Of a stretch of DNA of 64,000 nt, positions 41,699 through 53,600 are shown piece after piece (within the stretch, counting starts at the first letter, position 1; the number at the start of each line of letters is the position of its first letter). The translations under genes and the position numbers were made by a program. Location: assembly GCA_916610825.1 (NCBI GenBank), contig OU744450.1, positions 7,832,030 to 7,896,029 on the forward strand. The letters are read 5' to 3'. The stretch comes from Haliclystus octoradiatus (taxonomy: Eukaryota > Cnidaria > Staurozoa > Stauromedusae > Haliclystidae). The notes beneath the pieces are model-generated. The model searched no databases, was not told the origin of the DNA, and saw only the letters and a list, made by a program, of their open reading frames with translations.

Positions 41699-43657
41699 TT
41701 AATCAGTGGTTTTGATACCTACCAGTGCGCACACTTTTTTCGTGAACCTACGTTGCACTTTCTCGATAAGATTAATTTGCCTTAGTCTGAACGGGCTCCA
41801 TGCAGGTGTACTTGACTCTACAATAGGGCGAATATATATATAATACGCTGATAATAATAATTTTGGGTTGCGTGAAGTAAAACACTTGAATATAAGGTAA
41901 GATCTTGCTAATGCTTTTGATGCTAGATATGAGCAATGTTTGTTCCACTTCATGTCTGATTTCAAGTATACACCAATATCTCGCACCTCCTTAACTTCAG
42001 TTAATGCATGATCTAATAAAGTAAATTGCCATGATGGAATATTTGGATTACCCAATGAAATTGAGCAGCATTTTTCAAGTGAGATGCGGAGTTGCCAAAT
42101 ATCAGCCCAGGAACAAAAAGTATCTAAGGTTCCAGCCAATGGCTGATTAGACAAGGATAGACGTGAGGAATAAAATTTTGCATCATCAGCAAAAAGTTTC
42201 ATGGAACAGTTTGGTGATAGGCAATCAACAATGTCATTAATAAATAGTAGAAATAGCAGTGGGCCAATAACAGAACCTTGCGGAACACCACTCTTGACGG
42301 GTAATGGAGTGGACATCGCGCCACCAACGGATACTTGTTGAGTTCGGCCAAACAAAAAAGAAGATAACAATTTTAACAGTTCATTATTTATGCCAAATGA
42401 CTTTAGCTTCAAAATTAGCTTTTCATGTGAGACGGTATCAAAAGCTTTGCTGAAGTCAACGTACACAGTGTCAACTTTCCGCCGAGAATTAAATGCATTG
42501 CCCCAATCGTTTAAAGTCATAATGAGTTGCGTGCAGGTCGAGCGGCGAGAAAGAAATCCATATTGGTCTTTTGTAATTAAATTGTTATGACGTAAATGTA
42601 GGATCATATCTTGATATATAATTCTTTCCATGACTTTGCAAATAATACTGGTGAGTGAAATAGGTCTGAAATTTTTTTTACAAGAAGCTTTGCCTTTTTT
42701 GAAGATTGGACTAATAATGGCAGTTTTCCATATAGCTGGAATATCTCCAGTTCTCATAGACAAGTCGTAAAGTAAGAACAGAGGAAAAGCAATTTCAGTA
42801 GATATGGATTTCAACAATAAGGAAGGGAATGAGTCTGGAGATGTAGACGTCTTTGAAGGTAAACGTTGTATCGCATTTACCACCTTAACATAAGAAAATT
42901 CGATAAAATCCAGGGAAACGGAATCAGGAACATTTTTGCAAATATCAGGGACAATACCATTATCTTCCGGAAACACAGATGAAAAATGTTGATTGAAAGT
43001 GTTAGCTTTATCTATATCTTCGATGATTAAGGAACCATTGTCATCTTGCAAGGCAGGAATACTTTGTTTTGAATGAAGTTTGTTATTTACAAACTTATAG
43101 AAATCATTGAGAGAGCCATTCTTAATTAGTAATTGCTCGCGAATAATGTTAATACTTTTAACAGCATCTTGATACTGGCGGCATAAGTCTTGATATCGCA
43201 ATTTACTTTCAGGTGATGATTTAGATCTTCTGTATTCCTTGTTTTTTGACCAAGCAATTTTTCGGAGCTTTTTAGGATATCGTGGCCGATTGGGGCCCGA
43301 TGATTTAAACTTTGGCACAAATTTATCAACGCAATCGTCAAGTATATCGGTAATGCATTTCCAAACACCTTCAACATTATTACCAAGCTCTGAAAATAAC
43401 GTAAGCCAATTAACAGTGGAAAGAAAAGATTTCATACCATCATAGTCAGCTTTCCGGTAGTTGTAATAAATACGTTTGTGTCCACTTTCAGAAGGTGTAG
43501 AGTCGGATGGTGCATGAACACGGAAAGTAATTGATTTGTGATCGCAAGTGTCTGTAAAAGGAGGTGTGATTTCAGCGTAATAAATCAAGAATATTGTTGC
43601 TTCTTGTTGGTTGGGAAATGATTTTCTTAAAGCCATTTTTGAGTACACAGTTGACAA
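41699..43657 (-). pseudogene. LINE reverse transcriptase segment
   Basis: All RT blocks are present: NFRPISLTSIICKVMERI, DQYGFLSRRSTCTQL, VYVDFSKAFDTVSHEKL (A), SGVPQGSVIGPLLFLLFIND (B), MKLFADDAKFY (C), EVRDIGVYL. A frame change near 41700 puts the C-terminal end (SLEVRRIKFDL, NRVVPWWNDLP) in another frame, stopping at 41363. Confidence 0.92.
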
Positions 43658-44132
43658 ATTTTTTGCATGATGCTGTAGTAGGAGCTATACATGTTGGGGT
43701 CATAGACCAATCAATGTTCGGAAAATTGAAATCTCCAATAATTATAGATGGGAATTGCGATGAATTATTGCAGTAGTTTAAGAAGGAGCATAGCAGCTCT
43801 GTATGATGATCATCAATTGCAGCACAGGGGGGATTATAAACACAGGAAAGTCTGTAAGGGAATTGTTTTAACAAAATGTCAATGACTATGCATTCAAGCT
43901 GCACGAATGTAGAAGGAAGATCAATAATAGCTACTTTTAGCGTAGATTTTATAAAGATTGCAACACCTCCACCATGAGATGAAGATGATCGATCCTTACG
44001 CATGACGTCATAGCCAGAATTTCGAGTAAGTAGTTGATCGGGAGTAGTAGAATTAAGCCAAGTTTCTGATACAGCAATGACATCATATTCATTAGATAGA
44101 AGGATAGAATGGAGAATATCTAGTTTAGTCAT
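43572..44132 (-). pseudogene. LINE endonuclease (APE-type) segment
   Basis: Preceded by FNARSI in the same frame. Contains DVIAVSETWLN (catalytic Glu), GGGVAIFIK, IIIGDFNFPNIDW (GDFN) and the end ISQPTRSNNILDL. The frame changes near 43580, just before the SDH-like part (TDTCDHKSI), which is in the next segment. Confidence 0.85.
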
Positions 44133-44399
44133 AATTGAGCGAGCATTGAAATAAAATATCTTTAAATAGGGGACGGCAATACTGGGGTTTGATGATGATA
44201 TGGTTGTGTGTGATGTTGTTGACTGAGAGAGATTATTATTTTGCCCAGTTGATTTATCTGTGCTTCCATTCGTGCAAGGCGAAAATCCGACCCCGGAGGT
44301 ACCGGAGGCGGTCTCACCGAGTACAAAAAAGGTTGCTGTTGAGTTGTGATTTCAGTTTGCGTCAGATTATTTTGATGTGGGATGGTTCTGTAAGGCTGT

Positions 44400-44697
44400 G
44401 TCGTTGACACATTAACATTTCGTGAAAATTCTGGTCTCCTTTGACAATTGACACATTAACATTTCCTGAAAATTCCGGTCTCCTTTGACGATTGACACGC
44501 AACCTTCCTTTCAAATGCAATGATTGGCAGTCTGCATCATAGCAAGATCTTGTTTGGTAAGAGGAGCGACATATAAATAGATGAAGTTTTGGGCAGGCCT
44601 CTTTGGCTAACTTACATCCCCCACGAAAGTGACTTTTTTTTAGATGCCGTGAGCAAACTTTTGGATGGAAATGTAAACAACCACCGTCTTTCCGTCT
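44400..44697 (-). pseudogene. LINE ORF1 fragment with CCCH zinc fingers
   Basis: Two CCCH-type fingers: CSRHLKKSHFRGGCKL...CPKLH, and CRSSYQTRSCYDADCQSLH, which is C-x8-C-x4-C-x3-H. A 45 bp unit is duplicated at about 44405-44497. Downstream, in another frame (44162-44410), a Gln/Pro-rich stretch with a short heptad-like helix (RMEAQINQLGKIIISL) follows. The N-terminus is lost by 5' truncation. Confidence 0.65.
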
Positions 44698-44780
44698 TAT
44701 TGATATAGCTTCAACAAAAAAACTCAGAAGAAAATGTTGAAATGCCTCTAGGATTCCAGAAGGCTGAATTTTTGTCGAAC

Positions 44781-47694
44781 ATTCTTGAATAGCCAATTTG
44801 ATGGTCCTTGTTGACTATCTAAATGATATAACGAATGTTCTGAATATATAATATTATCATACTTACTAATCCCCCTACTATTTCATTCTATATTTAATGT
44901 TACTTTGAGCTGTTTTGTGTTAACTTAAAAGTATATGAAAACATGTAGGCTACCAGTCCTTTGAAGATCAAGTTATCTCTAACTTAAAGGTTTACTGAAT
45001 AAACAACGATACTGTCATCAATGATAATGAATATCTAAACAGAAGTTGAAATCTTTACCACGATAATGAAGTCAATTATACACAGCAGTTTCTGTTTATA
45101 ATCAATTGATATTAGCAGGACAAATTGTTTAACAAAATTTTTTAACTGATTGGGGTCTAGAGAATCCCTAGATTTTTTAATGAACATTGCTACTGTTGTT
45201 GGTCATGAATCAACATTTCTGAGGTAAGGTTATCATCTCTATAGGCCTATAATTCCTGGCATAAAGTTCTAATATTTTAAAATGTAGGGAAGAAAACCAG
45301 ACGCCTTTACAGACATGAGTGTCAAAAGTGAGGAGGATCAATATCATGTTTTGAAAATGTAGGTATACATAATTTGTAATAATGTAGGCATATTATTCTG
45401 CTAACTCATCATTACGAGTTTTGAAATCTGAAAACCTACTGAAGACCATAGTGAAAAACTTATTGAGTAGGCTACTGAATTCACAAATTGGGCTCTTTTC
45501 ATCAGTAGCTTTTCAAAGGTATGTTCTAGAAGTCTTTCAGTAAAATGAGAAAAATCTAGATATAAGAGTCTGATGAGTTCCAGTATGGTTTCAGTAGGTT
45601 TTCAGTAGCGAGTCAGTATTTCTAAGATTTATAGTGACATTAGACAGACAGTAGTCGAATCACGCATGTGGCACTGTGGCAGCCCAATGTGTTGCTGAGA
45701 TGACATTTGAAATGGTATTACAAGTCTCTTTGTCCCTGGTGATCAGCTTTATTACAAATCAGAATTCCTGAAGGGAAATAGTCGAAACTTGAAATGAAAA
45801 GAATGAGACAGGAAAAAGAGAAAACAATGAGGATGAAAATGTTAAATATGAATTGTGAACAGTAAAAGCCAATGTGACGTGTGTGAAGTAAATATAGTCT
45901 TTGTATTATATATGCTATTGATGCTGTTACAGGCAAGATTTTGGAAGAAATTCCAGCTGCGCATTTTGCAATATCAATATATTATGTCAAATGCACATAG
46001 ATTCAAGTCAATATAGCATCATCATTGAGATATCTTTAATTCTAAATAGTTTAAACTTTGCCGCGCACAATGCAATATCTTGGGTGACCTAGTACAGTCC
46101 TCCATCAGCAACGAGTACTACGCCCAGACTAGAAAATTTGCTGCTTGTGGTCTAGGACTTGGCTGTGCAATCATTTGCGCGGCTGAAATTCAAGCCACAC
46201 ATTTCATAATTTTATCTGTGTTTTATATAAGCAAATGATTATTTAAATAATTCTTCCATGATTATTTAGATTTTATATATCTAAAATGTGCAGAAGTATG
46301 TGATCTACTCACGTAAAATTGCATCAGAATTTGGCTTACAGCAGCACATTTTCCGAGAAAAATACGACCTGGACCGCGCACAGGGCAGTTCCTAGTATGG
46401 GGGTATTGGGGGCATGAGGGCATGACACCCCACCTGGTGATTTGGTCAGTCGGTAAATCTTCCTTGAAATGTCTCCAGTCGGCAAAAGAGGGAATAAATA
46501 GAAAAGGAATATTGTGATGTTCGCTTTCTAAGAGTAGAAAGAAGTGAGAAATTTCTTTTAATATTATGTCCACACATATCATGAGTATTGTAGGCTATAT
46601 GTAGAGACAATTATCTTCAACCTTTGATGTTTGATCAGGACAGACGAGATATGTTGGACCCGATGGGAGCTCTGAAAAACATGGCCCGAAAGTATTCCGA
46701 TGATGACCTAGGTCAATTTAGCCTAAATTTAAAGATGTGTGGCAAACCTTTGTGTGGCGGATCATTAAACTCCAGATATCGCACCTTAACTTGTCTCCAA
46801 TTTTTCAATTTACGGTTATGGTAGGCCTACATATCCGGATCGGACTCTGGTGGAGTTGGCAAATTTATTACTTGACAACCCCTCAAAGAAAATTTCTTGG
46901 GAAGGCCCTGGCTGCGCACAATGCATTCTTTCCGATCTGGCACTAGGCCTCTATTGTATAGTATAAATTTCAATCATTGAAAACTCGAGGGCAAATTCAA
47001 AATGAGATGGTCATTGTAGCTGTGGGTGGAAGCTGCCAAGCTGCTAGCCTAGCTCCACAAGGCCCACTATTCCGCTACGTACCTGCGCTCATCTGGCTGG
47101 TAGCTGGTAATGGCTGCTGGTAGCCATTATTAAAAAAGGCAGCAAGGCTATATTAAAGCCTAGCAACAGCAGGTTCAGTTGCAAGTAGTTAATAGTAGCT
47201 AATAGTAGCTACTGATTGATTTCAAGTAGTTGTGTTTTTGTAGGAGGCAATAATTAAGGTAGAATATAGCTGTCGTCAGGCATCAGGCTATATTATAATA
47301 ATAATCTTTAAACAATTATGACATGCCAATAACATAATATTCAGGATAGCTCCTGAGCTATTCCTGAGCTGGGTTTATAGAATGTTCAAATTCCTAAATG
47401 AAAGAGGACTTACCTTTGGATGTATAAAGTATATTACTTCAGTTCAATTCAAATGTTTAGATCATATAGGCCTATGGTGATTTGATCATTTATGATCAAT
47501 CATTTGAACAATTTAATGATAAATTAAATATGTGAAGACTAGGAACGAGACAGTTGTCAAAATCCATGTGGTAATTTAATAAGGCCCTTCAATGGTCTGC
47601 CATTTTGAAGAAGGAAATTCTGGTTGATACCGAAAAGTTCGAAAACTACTGTTCATACCTCTTGAAGACAGAAACAAATATATCGCTAATTAAA
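44781..47694. other. Intergenic region upstream of CHEK2
   Basis: No conserved coding region recognised. Contains a dispersed-repeat copy (45413-45640) and, around 47045, a short block shared inverted with 17240. An upstream ATG at 47592 opens a 12-codon frame ahead of the CHEK2 start. Confidence 0.45.
45413..45640. repeat. Dispersed repeat with TACTGAAAAC-rich ends, copy 3 of 3
   Basis: Shares AATTGGGCTCTTTTCA, CAGTAAAATGAGAAAAATCT and GTTTTCAGTAG with 16376-16530 and 35272-35500. Confidence 0.6.
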
Positions 47695-50600
47695 ATGCCT
47701 CCTGTACATGCAACGGAATCGTCTCCTTCGAATACTTCATCATCTTCTTCTAGTCAAAAGTCATCTAGTTCTAGTGGAGTTGCTTCCTCGTCGTCTTCCA
47801 ACGAAACTACTTGTTCTGCTCACTCTACGCAAGATGTTGTTGATGGTGATATCGAAGAAGAAACAGCCAATCGACCTGAAGTGTGGGGTCGATTATTTTC
47901 TCTTAAGCAGCCCTACGAAACAAGAGGTAAGATTTTATACTAGTATGGACAGAAACAGAACATTGCAGGCCAAGAGAATGTGGACAGTGGCCAGTGGGCA
48001 GGCAGGCCTGGGCCAGCTTTTGCTAATAAGTTGTTTGCATTTATATGAATTGATTGATCATAAATTGTTGTGCAAATGAGCTTGGAGAAAAATCATGCCA
48101 GCCTGCTGTAAATCCAAACAGAGCCGGTGCAAGCTAATATCGCGTGTGTGAAAATAGAAAAGCCAATGGAATTGGAATATTGATATTATTGTTAGCCTAT
48201 GTTGAAATCAATAAATAAGTATTTACTAAATATCTCTCGTGATTTATTGATATGGAACTAACGAATATTACTTGGATTTCATAGGCCTGTAATGATGTGA
48301 TGTTTTGATATGCGATAGTTCAGAAATTAACAACGTTTGATATATAACAAAAGTTGTGTATATATTTCCACTATCGCATGGTGCATGCTCTGTCTGGTGC
48401 TGCAGAACAAATCTGACGTTTTCACTACGCAAATGACATGACATCAAAAATACGTTTACAATTCGCTTCGGTTACCAGTCGTATCGTCCATTTGGGGCAT
48501 CGTCCATTTACAAGAATGTCCATTCATAGGTCATAACGTCCAGTCCTAGGTTATAGCGTCCAGTCCTATGTTATAACTTCCAATCCTTGGCTATGACGTT
48601 AAGTTTATTAATATACTTTGGTAATGCCTTGTGTCCTTCCCTATTAAGAAGTATATCCCAGACCTGCCAACTCTCCTGGTTTGACCAGGAGACTCATAAT
48701 ATTGAGGGTAGGCCTAGCCTAATCTCCCGTTCTCCCGGTCGACCGCCATTTTCTCACTGTTTTCCTTTTGTTCGATTTTTTTAAATGAAACAAAATTAAT
48801 TTATGTATGAAATAGCATTATGAGTATATAACAATAATAGTTTGAATTATGAATATAAAATTTAATTTTGGCAGTTGAATAGTACTCAATGCTAGTGAAT
48901 GGCAGAGTGTAAATAATAAAATAGCATTATGTACTATGTATTCATACTGATGCACATGTAATTTAATTTTTTTCTTTTGACAATTTCATGCTTTAACTTT
49001 CAAATGACTAGAGTCAAGTATAACATTATTGAATGCGCTGATTGATCTTATGCACTTGAATGCACTGATTACCTCATTAGCTCCTTCAACTTTTCTGTTG
49101 TTGCCAATGCTTCAAGCCTGGTGAAAGCCGCAGTGATGTGTTCATGTGGCAAATAAGGCAGAGCAAGGATCTTTTTGCATAGTTTTTTGTGCCAATGTCA
49201 TGCCTGTATGCAGATGCCAGACCAATTGCTTGAATTTTACGCCAGATAAACTGACTCCAGTGAAGTACTTTCACAATTTGCCAGTCAACTTGCATTCTTT
49301 AAGAGGCTTTACCCATAACTGATCGACGACAGATGCCGGTTCAGATCCTACTGTTGATCAAAGTAATTCGACATTTACTAACTCAGCAGCAAGTTCGTCT
49401 AGGAGCCCATCACCAGATGACTTAGACGCAATTGAGCCCAATCAGCTGGTTGGTCATTTTCATTATCATCTTGATCAATGTTGACTACTTGTTCACCTTC
49501 ATCTCGTAATCAACAGTTTGTTGTTGCTATAATCATCATCAACACTACTGAAATCTTCACCATTGAAGATACCTGGTGTAAGATACACAAATATGGTTAT
49601 GCTCATCACATTGCTCTGGAATGCCACCAAAAACCAACCAACTTCCAGAGCTTCTCCCAAGACGCTCTCACATGGAATATGATCTGATTGTTTACAGAAC
49701 AGCTTATGAACCAGGCATAAGAGTCTGTGAAAAACATGCCATTTAAATGTTATGAATTTCGTTCACTGTTCTGTTTATAAGATGTTCGTGAACAACTGAT
49801 AAATGTTGATAAAGTTCATGAACTGTTTATGAACATAACAAATTTTAACAGAGTATTTTCTCGTACCCCTTTACTTCTTTTTGAACTTTGCTTGCCTCCA
49901 AATAATTAAGCAACTGTACTGCAAAAATTGAGTGATATTGAAAACTGGGTTTACATTTTGATTTGACTTTCAAGCATTTTTTAACATGCCAGTTATAGTT
50001 CTCCTTTCAATAGTCTACTTTTGTAATTTAAAGTCAAGAGGTAAAAATGTAATATACATGCATAAAAGAGTTTCTAGGAGAAGCTGATTCCTTGTTTTCT
50101 ATCAGTTTCAAACCATGAGAAATTCATGTAAAACACATTGTTTTGCTATTGTTTATCATTTTTCTATGGGGTTTATCCTCTCCTTGGACTGAGCTTGACT
50201 GTCATGCCTGTGTATATTTTATGTTATGTATTATATCCATGTATAACTATGACTATTATAAACATTGAATAGTTCAGTATTTGAAATGGATACTGTATTA
50301 TTTAAAATAGGATGCCCTTCATTGTGTTGATTTTGTTGGGTTTGATAACATTTCAAGATAAGAAATAACATTTTGTGTTTCGATTATATTAAATTTGCAT
50401 TCTTGAATTCTTGAAATTTCTTCTTTAAATTCGATTGATTTCTTGTTGGGAAATTGTGGCAAATAGTTACCATTGCAATATAATAACGGTACACGGTGAA
50501 ATTATGTTTTTACTTTCTTTGCAGATATTGTAACTAATACATTCCTTGTTGGAAGAGGTTCAGACTGTGCATATCAGTTGATACGCGGCTCCTTCCGAAA

Positions 50601-53600
50601 CGAGTCCATTTTCCAGTCTTTCTCGAATCACCATTTTGAGGTGTTTAGGGTAGGTACATTGATCTGTTTTTATCCTCTGTAGTATTCTTAATTAATTTAG
50701 AGCTAACACATATTTTAAAATGTAGATAGATATTAGTATATTTCAAGACATATAAACAACTTGATAGTTGATACAGTAAAATGCTATGCGGTTTAGAGTA
50801 GAGTATTAGTTAAAGTTAAATTACATAAAAGCTATTGCTTCTTGATGTCTGGCAAATTCGTTAAAAAGATTAATATTATTTATTTCATTTATGTTTTAAG
50901 CTATTTCTAATTTGTTCTTTGTATTTGATTTTATCATAATGTTCTAAATGACAGTATTTATTTAGTAATTCAGATCCTAGAAAAGAGTACAGCCGAATCC
51001 CTCGGTCTGTATAGACTCATGGAAGAGAGTATAACTGTTTGTGTGTGTCATGAGATACATTTGGTTTTCTGAATAATGAGGTCAACGTTAATCCATTTGA
51101 TCCGCTAGCAAACTGACTGACGAGCTGTGACGTAATTCAGCAATGTCTTTGATTGGAAGCCAATCAATTTCATCTAGTAGATTTCCCATCTCCTCAAATT
51201 TCCTTTTGCCAGCAAGTAATTTTGCTTAATGTGCTTAATTTTAATTTAATTTAATCTTAATTTTAATTAATTAATGACAGCGGAACTTGAGTTCTAGGCT
51301 CTCCTCATTGAAACTCAGAGAGAAATGAGTTTTAAATTCAGCAACTAATTCAATACTGGGATTATGATGTGTGTACTTAGCATTAATTAGAATAGATTTG
51401 TACTTAAAGTGTTTGGTGTTTCAATTTAATTTCCAGTTTTATGTAGACATTGATTGTGCGACTGTGTGTAAATTATTTGATTTTTTTTTTCTTCTGTTCA
51501 ACTAGGAGTTTTCAGAAGACAAATCATATTTCACAACGTATTTGAAAGATTGCAGGTATTGTAAACCGTAAAACATGTGCATACTTGCAAACTGAGAAAT
51601 CTTTAATTTATTTTTTTGTTTTGGTAATAATCTTGGTTGTTCGATTTTGTGTTTAATTATCTACTTGTGTGTTTGAATTATTATGCAAGAATTAATCAAA
51701 TCAGATTGGTTGTTGTTCATAAATGCTTGGGCTCTGGCCCGAAACTCTATTTAATCAAGGCTAAACACTTGCTTAGATTGTGTATTTGCTTGAAATCATA
51801 GAAATTTTAATCTTGTGATTGCGTAGTACCATTCAACCAACGATGGAACCATTCAAGTGTTATTTGCTTAACAAATAGATTTACACCTACTCTATAATTT
51901 CGTTGTTAACATTTCAAAACTGTTGATCTAGTTTGCTCGTTTTGGAATCTACTATAGCCTACAAATATTTTATTGTTGTTGTATAAAAGGAAGCCATTCG
52001 TAAGTTAAGGTAGAAGACTGTTTTAACTATATATTTTATTTAGTTTCCTAATTTTATTTCAATTAATCTTGTTTAATATCGTTTATTCAATCCATGTTTA
52101 ATCTGGCAAGCTGCCTCTCTATAGAAATGTCAAATAACCTAAAGAGAGGCTGTGGTGGACATAAAGGAACCACGTGGAAAAAGTTTTTAGTTTTATTCAT
52201 GATTGCGTGAAACTATATTGTATTTGCAATAGTTAAATGCTGTATTACTGTTTTAAAATATATAGAGCTTTGCTGTTAAAATTTAAATCTAATTATATTA
52301 CAGTTTGGTTAATATTTGCTTTGTTTCTCTTTGGTTTTGTGTCTGATTTGATGGTTAAAACATTTAAATTTTAACACATGGCGGAGATGTTATAACAATA
52401 ATAAGAGTTCTCAAACACAGCCAAGATTTGGTTTGACAAAGGAATATTACTGTATTGGTTCTTTATTTACAGCACCTATAGCTTTTCAAAATGATGACTA
52501 GAGGAAAATTAATGGAAGGATGGAACACTATAAAAGGAACAACAGTCGACTTAGATATAGAAGGAGAACACATTTTCTACTTACCAATGCCCAGTGCTTC
52601 TGAGTTAACAAAACATATTCTGCTAACAGAAGAGTTAGTTGCACAACTGGTCACAGGGGACAATGAGAGTGGGATTAATTTAAAAGATGTAAAATGCTTT
52701 TTAACAAGATTATACATTAGAAGAGAACAAATTGAGACGAAGGATGTTATTTTATACGAGGTTAATCATATTAAAACACTTTGTATTCCTGATATGTTAA
52801 ATCAATTATTGAGAGAAAACCCAAACCCTATTGGGAAGACTAAAGCTAACATATTCGAAAAAAGGCTTCGTAACTGGAAGGCAAATTTAAAACTACACGT
52901 AGATATATTACTAAAAGCAATGTCTAAACTTTCAGAAATTTCGGATGACAAAGAATGGAAGGAAAATGACAGTCTTATAGATGTTCTAAGTTCTGATGAA
53001 CAATATTGTGCTGAACCAGTTTATACATGGTCCATATGTGGGAACAATTTTATTAACGAAGAAGTATTAGAGGGTTTAGAACAGAACATAATTGCTGTGT
53101 GCCTTCTGGACCAAATTGATTTAGTGCATAAGCATATTGAGCGTTTGAAATGTGATAGCGAAAGATGCGAATGTATAATAAACGAATTTAAGAAAGGAAG
53201 CAGTTCTGATCATAGTGACGAAAGTAGACAACAAACACCACAACAAGGGAAATTGGTTACCAGCACTAGATTTTTAAATGAATCGATACCACCTCCTCTA
53301 GAAGAAGTGAACAGACTTTCGCTAGCAACAAACGATTTCTCTAGAGGCATAGAGCTCTTGAATGCCAACATTGAGAACGATACCACTTCTCTCCACAGCT
53401 CTAGTCTGAACACAAATGAGCTGGATCGACTACCAGAAGAATCCAGAAAGTTGGCCTTGAAAGTCAGAGGTATTGTTAAGTCACTGAAAAGGTATAATAA
53501 GTTAGCGGAAAGCAACCCAGCAAACGCTATGGATCAGTTTTTTAGAAATAGCATTCGGAAAATGAATGAAGAAGTCACTAATTGTGAATTAGAAATGAAC

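Larger units (their letters stand above)
41188..44697 (-). mobile_element. CR1/Jockey-type LINE, 3.5 kb, 5'-truncated in ORF1
   Basis: Runs right to left: remnant of ORF1 (44697-44165), endonuclease and reverse transcriptase (about 44150-41363), 3' UTR and a (TATC)n tail at 41188-41205. The boundaries are set by the MITE it interrupts, with a short duplication around TTATT at both ends. The coding part is little decayed (about two frame changes in ORF2), so insertion is fairly recent. Family assignment to the CR1/Jockey group rests on the endonuclease and RT motifs and the short-repeat tail. Confidence 0.9.
41097..44780. mobile_element. hAT-type MITE split by a LINE
   Basis: Left half 41097-41187 (CAGGGTTCGATAAAA ... 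ATTGATATTTTTATGATTTATT) and right half about 44698-44780 (GCTTCAACAAAAAAACTCAG ... TTTTTGTCGAAC) together match the complete MITE at 12232-12402. The LINE lies between. Confidence 0.85.

Noticed and set aside
46624-46824. Small frame beginning MMFDQDRRDMLDP
   Set aside because: Short, no recognised domain, no plausible splice partner nearby.
47605-47694. N-terminal extension of Chk2 by 30 residues
   Set aside because: The upstream in-frame stretch has no ATG (it would start at TTG). The first in-frame ATG is 47695, which also gives a Ser-rich start like other Chk2 proteins.
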